A stretch of DNA of 64,000 nucleotides from Dromaius novaehollandiae (taxonomy: Eukaryota; Chordata; Aves; Casuariiformes; Dromaiidae), in the NCBI RefSeq assembly GCF_036370855.1, contig NC_088098.1:39187981-39251980 (forward strand), written 5' to 3'. Shown piece after piece: positions 1 to 12,225 of the stretch. Numbering within the stretch: the first letter of the stretch is position 1; each line of letters begins with the position of its first letter. Position numbers and translations under genes: made by a program. The notes beneath the pieces were generated by a model. That model searched no databases. It was given only the letters and a program-made list of their open reading frames with translations, and was not told the origin of the DNA.

Positions 1-3000
1 GCTCAATGGTGGCCCTCGGGCAATAGCATAAATCACAGCTCAGGCTGGGATCCTTGCCACCAACATTATCCTCTCCGCTCTGAGAAGATCTAGACTGAGG
101 CCCGGTCTGGCCAGCACATATGCAACTAGAGACTTTCTAACACACATACCCCGCCACCTTCCCGACCCCACCTGAGCTTACGGGGGTGCTGCTGTCTGAT
201 TAATCCATCTGTCTTCATCTTCTGATGACAGGACACCCTGTAAAGGGCGGTCTGTCTCTAGCGAAGGGCTCTGCTGTTGACTTCAATGGGATCCTCACAG
301 ATCACTGTTCACTAGGGATGTTTCTTCACTAGGAATAAAAAAATGTCAGGAGGGAGTTACAGACATGTCATTTTGTCAGTCTGTTGCCAAGAACTTTAAA
401 TAACCAGGATGATAGTGGTCCTGCACATGCTGACCATCTATAGCCATCACTGCACCACATACATTGCCTTGCTAGAATGTTTGCTTTATCTCAGGAAGGT
501 TTTCTGTAAAGGCAAACCCTAGGAGATAGCCTGATCAAGCTCAGCTGAGTGTATTTTTTTCCCTGGGAAGAAAGGTTTCCTGCAACATAACAATTTATAA
601 TGCTTTTCTTCCCAGTGGCACTTATAAAATCTGTAAGCATAAAGAATTGTAGCCAAATATAGTATTGAAGACACAAAGAACCTTAATTATTTTTCTGCAA
701 GAATTTATTCAGGGGGGATCAGTGGGAGGTGAGAAGCAAAGTGTTTCCCTGCGTTTCATTTTCCTTAGCTGCCTGTGACAGTATCTGTCTCTCAGCATCA
801 CTCTGGTAAGCATGCTCAGAAGCAGCTAGAAGCTGGCTAGACTGTGACTGACGGTGCCAAACCTCTATCATTTGGCTGAAGATGAGTATTTTGGAGTGGT
901 TTCGCTTTAAAAATAACTTTCCTCCCAATTTTCCATTCTCTCTGAGGTCCAGGAAAATTTCCCAGTTGAGGCAGGAATCGTGGGAAAGGTAATATAACAC
1001 AGTGAGTGTAAATCTACCCTTACTCTGAGATAACTTCTTTAGACTGAAAGATGAAACAGTTTCAGAAGCATTTCCATGCCTGGGTTAAGCATTACAGATG
1101 AGCCGCCACTAGAACATCATGCTCCAGGAAGAGCCCTTCCCACCAAGCAGCAGATGGACACTGCCGGCTGTGTGCGATCACAACCTGCTGAGAGCTCCCG
1201 CGAGGCTTGCGCTAGAAATGCTGGCTGCAACAGGAATGTTGGCTGGGGCAGAGGCATGTGTTTTAACACAAAGTGTCTGTGCCAGCAAAAGCCGTGGTGC
1301 AGATACAGTCATGCTAACAAAAAGCGCTCTTGCCAGCACAGCATACAGAAACTACAACAGCAACAGAGACTCCCTTTCCAGCTCTTGGCATCTACTCCGG
1401 GAATTGAACTAGAAGCATCTGCTGTTCCTGTGCGAGTGGAAGAGCTGAGGCCTTGCACGCTGTTGTTATCCTCTCTGGACTGGGCACTACACACTTGCCA
1501 GTGGGGAACAGCCACTGTTGCTGCATTCCCAGCACAGCCCCCAAAATCAGCAGTTTTCACGGGAGGATCATGTTGCAGTTTCAATCAGAGAAAGGCATGA
1601 GGAGCTGGGTGCACAAGGTGTGCACTGGGGATTGCACTGAAGTGCTTGTACCGGTGTCTGGCTTAAATCAGGGCTAATCCCCATTATCAGTAAGTGCTTT
1701 AAAAAATCCTTCTAAAAGCAGTAAATCTCACTAAAAAGCCACTTGGCAAAGATCATGACCAGCTGGCTTAGGCAGGCTAAGCTAACTGGTACTGACAATT
1801 TCTTCACACCGAGCACCCTGAAGGCGCTACAAAATACACCCACATCGGTACGTTCCTCCAGCCAGCATAGTGCAAAAGCCGAAGGAGTCTCAAAGAGATG
1901 AGATTTCAGCTCTGCCTGGGAACTAGACACCCGTAACAACGGCTTACCTTGTCAGAGGCTGCCAGGTGCCAGTGGGAGGGAATCTACACGCACGAGACAA
2001 ATGCAAATTCCAGGGAGGCGTTAAACTCATAAGAGTCTTAGGGAAAATAAACATCCTGCTGCAGGACAGAGGCCGGAGACCCAGTGCTAAGTATAACCAC
2101 TGGGTACTTAAACCCCAGCCAGCAAAGACAGTGTGAGCTAGTTTGTGTTAATGGATAACTGAACACCTAGGGTGGTGACGACACCTTCGAAGTCCACTTG
2201 AAAGGAATCACAGAAATTCTCGGTGTGTGGAAGATAAGGAAGGAGGCCAACAAACACAGCGCTGTTCAAGTCACCGGGTCTGGTTTAACGGACTGGAAAA
2301 GGATCCCAAAAGCTGTTAAGGCTGGACCCTGCTTCTAAGAGTAACAGGATTCTGATTTTCCCAACCCGAGATGCAGGATACAAGAAAGACAAAAAGAGTT
2401 TATTCTTACTGAAAAAGTAACCATTTGGGTAGAAAGAAGCAGATGCACAGCCCTTATTTCTAAGGGCCATTTTTTCAGCCATTTTTCTGGCTAAAGCATA
2501 TACTTTTGAGAAGGGGTGGAATGATAGGGCACAGCATAAGTGCCCTATCTTTAACACAAAGTGTCTGACCAGACCTTTATTTGAGAAGCTCATTAAAAAA
2601 AAAAAAAAAGCATTTTATATCTTTATAGGTTATGGGGGGGATGAAAGTTTGAATCACCGAGACTGTTTGCTTATCACAGACATTGCCAGGATGCTGATAC
2701 TTTCAGATACTGGTAACACTCAGCTCCCTGACATAAGGATCTCCCTGATGTATCTGGTTTATGACACCGCATCAAATGTTTGCGCACAGAGCTCGACTGA
2801 TTATGGCCTTTCTCTCGCAACAGAGGGTGAGTTCTTGCTCCTTTTCACAGCAGAGAATTTTTTCTTGTATGTATTACAAGAAAACACATACATTCCTGTT
2901 TGTATCCTTTTAAGGATATGATTTAATACTGTATAAGAGGCCTGATTTTGTACTGCCTTGATGCTTGAAATCAGAGGAATGCAAAAATGAACAAACAAAT

Positions 3001-3639
3001 GCAATGCCTTTTTCAGTTTGCTGGCTTTTTCACTTATTTTTCTGTTCACTTTGCAGAGGTGGAAATGACTGCAGAAAGTGCAAGGCCCCAAAACTGCAGT
3101 AAAGTCTCAATGTTACACCTTCACTGGGCTCTATACTTAGCTTTGGTCTAAAAATAAATAAATACTTCATCATCTTAGCCCCTGAGTGTGCTATGGCTCA
3201 TGTTCGTCATTCTTCTTCACTGCATGAAAATGAGCTTTGCAGATGAAGCAGGAAATTGAGTTTCTTCAGCAACACCAGAAGAAAGAAAGAACCACAGCCA
3301 GATACAGAGCTGAATTCATTCTACTCATGGAGGTAGAATGGGATTGTTTAGGTAACATACAGACTAAGTTATAAAAAAAGATAGGTTTTAAAAAGTGCTT
3401 CCATGTCTTAGTATCCAGGAGGAAAGATCAGAAACCTTTCTACTTCCTGAAGCTCTGAAGAGCAGAGGGGTGAGATCACGGTGGGGTTTCAACAATCCAG
3501 ACATCTGTTGAAAGGGAAACTTGGCATTGTGCAGGCAATTCTGGCATTTTTTTGAATGTGTTAGTGACACTTTCCAATGCAAATCGTGAAGGTGTTTACT
3601 GAGGGCAATGCTCTCTCGAGGTATTGTTCAGAGACAGGG
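1..3639. other. Non-coding sequence, no gene recognised
   Basis: It lies downstream of E2F7. Open frames up to 174 codons occur (for example 1076-1600) but show no recognisable domain and no splice-site support. There are short A runs near 2594-2610. Nothing else is evident. Confidence 0.6.
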
Positions 3640-5045
3640 AAGAACTAGGGGACAAATGAGGCCATGGATGGCAGCTTCAGCTGCAGTGACCGCAAGCTGG
3701 TTGAGTTCAGGATCCAGAGGAAAGGTAGGAAGGTGAGTGGCAGAAGTTAGGACTCTAGAGTTTAGGGCAGTGGACTTCAGCTCATTGAGAGATTTACTAG
3801 GCAGAATCCCTTGGGAAGTGCCATGAAGGAGAAGAAGGCTGACTTTCAAATACAAATTAATGAGAGCTGAAGAACAAACCATCCTGTTGTGCAAAAAGAT
3901 TGGGAGTTGCAGCAAAAGGCCAGCTTGCTGAAGTAGGGAGTTTCTCGATGAACTAAAACACAAAAAGGGAGCACACCAGGGGCAAATACAGGAGAAGGCA
4001 GAAAAGGAGGTGTATGAAACCATTGCTTGGGTATGTACAGACAGCATCAGGAAGGTCCAAGCCCAACTGGAGCTAAAATCAGTGAGAGTGAGGGATATTA
4101 AGGACATGGAGGAGTCTACAGGTGGTGATCTATGGCTCACATCTGGTTGGTGGCCAGTTACTGCAGGGCTTGTTTAACGACTTCATCAACAAGCTGGTTG
4201 ATTACACAGAATAAGCCATTAGCGAAGTTGTGGAAGATATTTATTTAGAGTAAGTGGCTGACAATATGAGTGTCAGAGCTTCAATTTACAGGGCCTTTCA
4301 TAACCTTGAGGACTAGGCCAACCTAAACCACTTGAAAGGCTTAACAAGGAGAAATGCAAAGTTTTGCACTTACGGCAGAATAGCCCCATGGTTCAGTACA
4401 GGCTGGGAAGTGACTAACTAGTAGTAACCTTGCTAAAAAAGCCCTGAGGGTTTATGATGGATAAATGCTGACAGGGCACTGTCACTGCAAACAAGGTAAA
4501 ACATATACTGGGCTACCTGAGGAGGATCATTGCTAGCAGATCAAGGGAAGTTAATGCTCCCATTCACTTAGTGCTTGTGAGGCTCTACCTATGAAACCAT
4601 GTCCACCTGGGACCCCCTGTTCAAGAAATATAAGGAAAATAAACAGCAGAGGGCTGTTATGATGGTTGGGAGGCCAAGGCATATGACCTGCAAGGAGAGG
4701 CTACGGAGATGGGCTTGCTGAGTCTGCAGAAGAAGAGGCTGTTGGGCGATCTAACGTGAGCAGCCTTTCACTACCTGAAGGGCATTACAAAGATGACAGA
4801 GCCAAATTCTTCTCAGTGGTGGCTGGTGGTGTAACAAGGGGAAAACACAAACAGCTTTGAAAGGTTCAGTTGGACATTAGGAAGAACTTCTTTACAGGGA
4901 AAGTGTTGTAGCACTGGCGCAGGTTGCCCAGAAACATTGTCAATTCTCCATCCTTGGGACGGCAACAGTCCTGCTTTGAGCGGGAAGTTGGAGTAGATGA
5001 CCTTTGAAAGTGTCCTCCAACCTATATTTCCATGATCCTATAGCT
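3640..5045 (+). mobile_element. CR1 LINE fragment, decayed, 3' end intact
   Basis: The left part carries endonuclease-region words such as GCAGCTTCAGCTGCAGTGAC, CAAGCTGGTTGAGTTCAGGA and AGGCAGAATCCCTTGGGAAG. From about 4300 it jumps to the late RT and 3' region (AAGTTTTGCACTT, GGTTCAGTTGGACATTAGGA, AGAACTTCTTTACAGGG, GTTGCCCAGAAACATTG). It ends with the CR1-type ATGATCCTAT. Much of the reverse-transcriptase core is missing, and stops and indels fill all frames, so it cannot move. The strand comes from the 3' end lying on the right. The start coordinate is approximate. Confidence 0.85.
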
Positions 5046-8000
5046 TCCCTCTCAACAGCAGCCTAGTCTTTGAATAACTTAATGCTTTTTCACAGAAAAT
5101 ATGGATGAAAAGCTCCACTGATCTAGGTATATATCAATGTGAACTAGAGACAATACTTAAAATTTTCATAGGGTGATCTCCCTCCCCAGACAAGAACACC
5201 TATCATGAATTCATAAGGTAGGCTACAGGTTATGAATGCAGTGCATGCAAGCTGGGAGTGTGGTTAGTTACACTTCTACCTTGGATATTTCTGGCTGGCT
5301 TAAAACTATCTGATTTATAGATTATTAAAATTACACTTATTGTTATGAGTCTTGATAGTTGGAGAAACTGGGTAATAGTCCTTTCTTGTTTTCATTATAG
5401 GCCTGTATAATTACAGTTAGTAAAAGTAATGGTTTCTTAAAATGCACTTTGTGTGCTGCAGCGTCCTCAAGCAGGAGTACAGTACGTCTGGTTAAACACT
5501 CGGCCTTTAGAGCAATAGCAGAAAAGTCTGATATTCTATTCTGAAACATGTAAGGGGAAAAATAAGCAAATCCCTCACTGAGGACAGGGGTTTGAACTGG
5601 CATTCTCCTTCTTTCTTTGATTTCCCCAAACCCTTTTGGTACACCCATCTACCCACCCACTCTCTTTCTAAATTGGAAAAAAAGGGGAATGCTTTGTGCT
5701 TTGGGGCATTAGTGACTCCAGCAGAGCCACTGGGATGAGATCAAAGGCTCGTGGGAAAGTGATGAGCTAGCCTTTCTCCGAGCAGAAATCCAGCAACAAC
5801 CCTCACAGGATTCTGTTGTTGCAGTGGCACGAAAACTTTCGCCCAGATTAATCCTGTCTCATTTTAGGCACTTAATGAGGCACCTAAATTGAGAGTCTTA
5901 TTGTCTTAAGCTCTCTTATTTGTGTAGACAAGGAACTCCAGAAGGCAATTCAGTCCCCCTATGACCTGAATTACCCTTTCAGGGTATCTCTATCTCCCTC
6001 TGAACTGTAAGGAAGCCTTGGGTGACTAGCGTAGGCCCTCCAAGCCTTTCTCTTTATTTATCAACTCAAAAGACAGGAGCCGAGTTTTTTGCCTATGTAA
6101 AACTTACAACTTGGGTTAATTTTGTTGGCTGAATGTTTCAGTGCAGTGAGTCAGCCCTGGGCTGACACATTGCTCACACACACCACCCAGACAGTCTAGA
6201 GGATACTACAGATGAAAAAGAAGTCATTAACCTGCTGTGGATGGCCAAGAGGTAAGCTAAGGGTGAGTTCTGAACTTGAAAAATGGTTCCACAACGGCTT
6301 TGTTTTCACAAGTCAGCCTCTGCAACAGCTTAGTACTGTCAAAATGCTGCAGCGGTCTTCCCTACGCTTTCCTCCTCTCTGGTTCTTGGAGGTGTCAGAC
6401 CTGCTGTGAGAGCAGTGTGGTTCGTCATGTTGTTCTGGGCATTTGGAGCAGACAGACTTCCAAGATTTCCAAGAGCTTCTTTGTACAGCTCTGCACAACA
6501 GCTCTGACTCAGCTGCTGCCTGTCTGAAAATCTAAAACATAAATCTAGGTGAAAGAAGACGACCTGTCCGTAAAGACCTGATAACACTTGGTTGGTTTTC
6601 TTCTCTCCCCACCTCACTCTGACATATCCCTGCCTCAAGTTCCCCTGGAAGATCCTATCCCACTGGAGAGGCAGGCAAGCGTGAGCTGACAGGCCGTGCC
6701 CTGAGCCTGTAGCTCCTGCCAGCTGAACTCTTCCCTAGGGGGTATGAAAGGATCAGGGCAATGTCCTCCAGTGCATCATTTTGCACGCAGGCGCTGCTGC
6801 ACACAACTGTGTTGCAGCTGGCATCCAGCCCTTTCACAGCCTCCTATTGCCCCCTGTTTAATACTACCTTCCTCCTGGAGCTCAGTCACTGTGTTTGAGA
6901 AGGTCTGATTCAGTCATATTGTTTATCTGCACCAGGTAAAACATCTCCAGCTACTTCTTCTAAAAGACAGCACAGCTTTTTCCTCTGCCTTCTCCCATTA
7001 CAAGGCATGCAGTGCTGTCTCACTTTCCATTTTCCATGGCTTTTCAGGACATGATAGTTCTGCCATACTTTAACAAAAGTATCTACTGCCAGTGCGCATA
7101 GAGAAACAGAAAGGGGTACTAGAAAGACAAACTTCAGTTCTTTTATCAGATATTTTTCAAAACTGTAGCCTGGATTCCTGCCTCTTTAATTTCAGGCACT
7201 TAAATGAAGTGCCAAAGGGAGAAGCCTAGTCAATGGAGAGGGCTGCTTCCAGATGGCTGCTGTTTTTTAGCTTTCCTCAGGCACCATCAGAAAGTGACCA
7301 CCTTTCTCCACTGCCCACCTTTTTACTAGGCCAGGGTTGGACCACACTGGGCCTCCTGAGGTGTTTAAGTAGGCTGTCTGCATCCTGGAAATCCTCTCTT
7401 TCCTGCTGTGAACCTGGAAAACACATTCCAGGCCTCAAGAGTTGTTCCTATGAAATAAAGGTGTTGGTACTCAAAAGGTGCTGGCTTTCCTGTTCAGATG
7501 TCAAAATACACATTTAGCTTTTGTTCCACGCAGCTACCCGCTTGTTTGAAGTTGAGAGCACATGCCGAGTGCTAGTTTCCTTCTTTTCTTGTATCAAAGT
7601 GTACACTATATGTCTGTAGAAAAGTATCTTTAAGAGTAGGAAATCCTTCTTCCTTTCATTGTCTATCTATTGGACATGTCATCCATTTATGTAAACAAAT
7701 AGGCAAATTTTTAAAAAGTGGAAAATCCCAAGTACTTCATTGAATTAACTAACTTTTTGCCTTTCAGTAGGTTGCATTTACCTCATTTTGTGTAGTGTAA
7801 CATTCCTGAAACTTTCCACATGTTTCCCCAAGGTATCCAAAATCCCTGGAGATTCCAGAGACCAGATTAATCAGTGGACACTTAGGTTGCTATATAACCC
7901 TAGATGCAGAGGGAGTGGATCCCAACTCACTGGAAATCATCTGGAGGATGTGCAATTAAAAAAAAATTAAAATAGAAATTCTAAATTCGTGTAGACAGAT

Positions 8001-11000
8001 AAGTTGTACAGAGGCAGCTAAATGTCGCAGTACTCAGAAGAGTGACTCTACAGGGCATGTGCTCTCAAGCCATTGGGATAGCCAGCCAGGGTGTGGAGGA
8101 GCTGGGACGGCTGTAACTCCCCGGCTAGTGCTACCCGTTGGAGTGCAAGACCTTCCAGCAACACGATGCAGGAAGCCCAGCACAGCTCGCTGCCTCCAGG
8201 AGCCAGTGCGGGGCTGATCCAGCCTGGGCGGCATAGGGGACCTTGCTTCACCAAATAATAGCAACAACGGGGACTGTGGAGTCGAACGTTTCCACGTTAC
8301 TTTGAAGTGTACTTTTTATTTTTCATAAATAGATAGCTATCTTCTTTCCCTGAAGAAGAACAGAGCATGGTTTCACATTCCCAAGGACGCCCACGTGCCT
8401 ATGTGCTGGAAGGAAACATCTGTGGACAGGAGCAGGGGTGGCGAGGCGTTCTCACTCTGTGCTGGTTTGAGGAAATTTATAGCGAGCCACTCAAGCATTT
8501 TTGTGAAAAATGAGTTGTGTGCTAATGTCCTGCTACTCCGGAATATTTCAGGGCTGATGTTTTCTGTTTGTTTTAATTTGGGCTTGTTTTGCATGAGATG
8601 CCAAAGAAAATTAATTGGAGGGGCCACAGCTATGCCTGCACAGAGTCCGAGCAATTGGCAGCAGCACATCTGGAGATCAGGCCGGTGTCTGGGCAAACTG
8701 GAAAGCGTGACCTTGGGCCCTGGTGCTGGTCCCTTCCAGGGGACCTGGCAGGATCTGGCAGGTGTCAGCATGGCACCCACATACCGTGTGACGCCCATGC
8801 ACCGTGCAGCACCACTGTGCCATACGGCATGAACAGGGGGCCCGGGACCTCTGTGCATTCCCAGCAACTCCATTCACTGAGAGGGTGTTGGCACAGCCAG
8901 GACGTCTTGTGGGACAGTGGGGAGTAACTGCCCTGCTGCCCTTCTCCCTCTTTGCTCCCTGACAACAGTATTGGTGGGCCACATTTTATGGACTGGATTT
9001 CTAAAGATTTACAGATGCTGGAAAGGTGGGACAGGTGAACAGCTCAGAGGCTATCAACTTCAAAAAGTGAAAGAAGCCAGGAAGATGTAAGACAAAGCTA
9101 ACATTTGGATGCTGGCCGCTCAAGCTGTTTCTAAAACGTGCTTTGGAAACTTATGTTGGCTTAAGCTGCAGTAAACCAAATTTTGAAAAGAAATAGGTTC
9201 TCTTGTCTCCATATCCATTAGCTGATGCTGTTGATCCAAAATACTTACAGAACCAGAGAACTTACTCAAAGCAATAGGCACTTTGAACCCTACCTGTCAA
9301 GACTGGGTCTTAATAAATGCCTCCTTGGAAATCAGCGCGATGGGCCTAATCTAGCCGTCATGGCTTTGGAATGATTTCCTTGGAAGAGCTCAGAAGATTT
9401 TTCTGTAAAAGGAGGGCAGGAGGCTGTTCTGTGGTGTTTCTAATCCTGATTGCTATACGCCATAACAGGATCTGTAACGCTTCCGTTGTTCAGACGTGTG
9501 GTTTGGCAATTGTTTTGTCTTGTCCCAGCATTTTCCTTGTGCTTTTCTTTCTTCTTAGTAGAAACATATATATACACAAAAGAGTATTCTGTTTTATGGA
9601 ATTGATCAGAAACTGGGCAAAACCAAAAAACCTGTCAACGAGACTCAGCAGTAACTGACCCCATGCTGAAGTAACTCCAGAATTGCAAACGTTCCTTAGC
9701 TCCAGCTCACTCCCCGCCCTCCAAGCACGGGTGCTCCCTTACGTGGAGGCATTCTTTTCATTCCCAGCACGTAATGTCTGAGATGAAACATTATTAAACA
9801 TAATTAAATATATTTAGGAGGTGCAATCTGCCATAGTGCTGATATCTATAATAACTGAGGTGTTTAAAAACTTCATTGAAAAATGGAGCTGCATTTTTGT
9901 CAAGTGCGATACACGCAATGCCTAGTAATGTTTCTGTCAAACTGAAACTCAATGCCCTACTGTTAAAAATTAGGCATCTGGTTTAGTATTCATATCCAGA
10001 AATGTTTTTTCTGCTGTCTGAAAATAGCCTCCAACTTCACTGTGATGATTTTAAAATACACCAGAAATGTATTTTCCTGCATAGCTATTCATTCTTTCTC
10101 AAGAATATAGAAAAAACAGACTGGACGCATTTTGTCTTCCTTGCTCCAAGCATTTTAACAGGTGGGCTACTTGCCTTACCGCCATTTGGGCTCCCCACCA
10201 TTCTTAATAGGATTATTTGGATAAATAAACTGAACCAGCTTTGGTTCTTTGTTAATCATACACCTGAGGCAAAGCATGCAGAAGTTGATGGAAAGAAAGG
10301 ATGTCTGCTCTGGTAAGAAGTGAGCCAGTGTTGCGTTACTATGAAAAGGCATCAAATTAAGTCTTCTTAGCTGAAAGAAAAAAAATGTTTTTTGGCATAA
10401 ATCTCCAGGTTTATTTCTGTTACAGTTTGATGAACACCAAAAAGAGAACAGGTGGGAATATGTTTTGGGGAGGGCAAGTGGGAAGAATTATTACAACTAT
10501 CTTAATGGCTCACAGATGTTCCAGGTAGGCATGTAGATATCTCTTTTGTTTCAGAGATACTTCTGTACTATTTTGCCAATGCTCAAACTCATTTCTCCCT
10601 TTGAGGCTATATCTACCTTAACTATGGTTGGAGAACAGGTTACAGTCTAGCATGGAACAAAAGCAAGAGAAGAAAATCAAACAATGAGACAAAACCAGTT
10701 TGCAGCATAAAGAGGAACAGAAGAATTTCCAAAAGTGAAATGATGATGCAAAACAGGATGGAAATTCTCCTTCTTCTCCTTGAGGGGTGAATGAACTAAC
10801 ACTGCAAGGATACAATGAGCTGCATATAGCAGTGACAGACGTCAAAGACAATGTTCTGACAGAAAGTGTGAACTATAGAAATTTAAGGCTGAGCAGTGCT
10901 GTAAGTCTGCAGATCAGAGAAGAGGTGAAGGTTAAACTCTTTTCTGTTATCCTAGGCTGCCTTCATCTGCTTCCTAAGCCGTCATCGTCAGGTAATTGAA

Positions 11001-12084
11001 GCTGCGGTAAAAATGCGCTGAGGAGTCGGACCTCCATTTGAGATGGAATAACTTGAAGCTGGGACTGACTGTTGTAACCGAGGCGTTCTGACACACCACC
11101 CTGCGTAACACTTCTCGCTTTGTCCTTGTCACCTGGCCCTTTAGCAGAGGAGTTAGATGATTACAGCCACAGTGGGACTGATTCTGTGATGGAGTAGAAG
11201 TAGGGGTGGGACTGAAGCATCTCCTGTACCTGATGACTGAAGGTGTAAGCGACTTTGATGTGTTGTCCAAGCATACAAGAAAATATGCATTCTGCCCACA
11301 AATGCAACACCAGAAGAAGGTATTGCCTGCTCTTCTTTTCCACCAGGCTGCCCGAAACGCCTGCTTGCACAGCTCTGCTGCTAGGGCTGCTCGTGAAACT
11401 CCCTTACTTGTTTCAGCCCAGGTGAGCTGAGTTAGCCAACACCAAGTGGAGCTGTTTAAGCTAATGGGAGTGAGGGGATGCTCTCCGGAGTGGTAGGGGA
11501 GAGTGGTGACGAGTGGTCAGCAGCAAGCTAAGAGCAGTAATCTTTTCAGCTGCCACAGTTGTATTTGTCCTTGGTGTCAGGCTCTGGCGTGAACTTGGCT
11601 CAGTGAATTTATCATCCTGTAAATATGCAGCTGCTTCCAACTGTGAATTTGAAGAGTGGGCAGACAATTTTAATGTTTTAACCAATTCCTTCAGTTAAAA
11701 TCACACTAAGACAGTTAGCTTACGGCTCCTGAAAAACTAGCCAGATCTGTGAGAGCAGTTTTTCTCAAGCAATTTCCTTATTTTGTATATAAAATACTCA
11801 CTAAAAGTGAGTCCGGTTGTGGAAGAGTGTGTAGGTAATGGTGCAGCACTATATTTTATCTTCATATGAGATACTATGGGAATCAAACCAAGCCGGCAGG
11901 GCGGCATATTTGACAAGAGGTAGAAGAGATGACCCTGCACAAGCCCATTTTGTTCCTGGACAGAACATTTGTCACAGCTGCAGAATTGTTCTGCTTTGGA
12001 TGTGCAATATATTTTTTCAGTCAAATATTCAAGAGACTGTTCCCAGTGCAAATGTGGTCTAATGAACACTGTGTACTAATCTCT
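5046..12084. other. Non-coding sequence, no gene recognised
   Basis: It is mixed-composition sequence without recognisable coding exons or RNA genes. It contains the hairpin-like TTTAGGCAC segment near 5863-5888 (see findings). It also has a somewhat GC-richer patch (about 8,040-8,950) in which open frames on both strands look like chance. Confidence 0.55.
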
Positions 12085-12225
12085 GTTAATGCTGACTCTG
12101 CCTGTGACTTTGGGTAAATTATTTCATCTCTTTGTGTGTGTCCCCATCTATAAAATGACTTCCTCACAGAGACGTAGTGAGGATTTGTTAGCTAATATTT
12201 ACAAAGTGTTTTGAAGACATAAATA
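12085..12225 (+). mobile_element. MIR / CORE-SINE remnant
   Basis: The order of words matches the 3' half of MIR: CTGCCTGTGACTTTGGGTAA (MIR: TGTGACCTTGGGCAAG), CCCCATCTATAAAATGACTT (MIR: CATCTGTAAAATGGG), then GTGAGGATTTGTTAGCTAAT and ACAAAGTGTTTTGAAGACAT. It is old and diverged. Such elements predate the bird-mammal split. Confidence 0.75.

Noticed and set aside
1076..1600. 174-codon plus-strand open frame
   Set aside because: It has no recognisable domain, and other frames are open over the same stretch on both strands. It could be a Cys/Ser-rich chance frame.
3628..4140. 170-codon minus-strand open frame
   Set aside because: It lies antisense to the decayed CR1 element.
8373..8873. Overlapping open frames of 166, 145 and 112 codons on both strands
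   Set aside because: They are mutually overlapping frames in a moderately GC-rich stretch, with no recognised protein and no intron signals.
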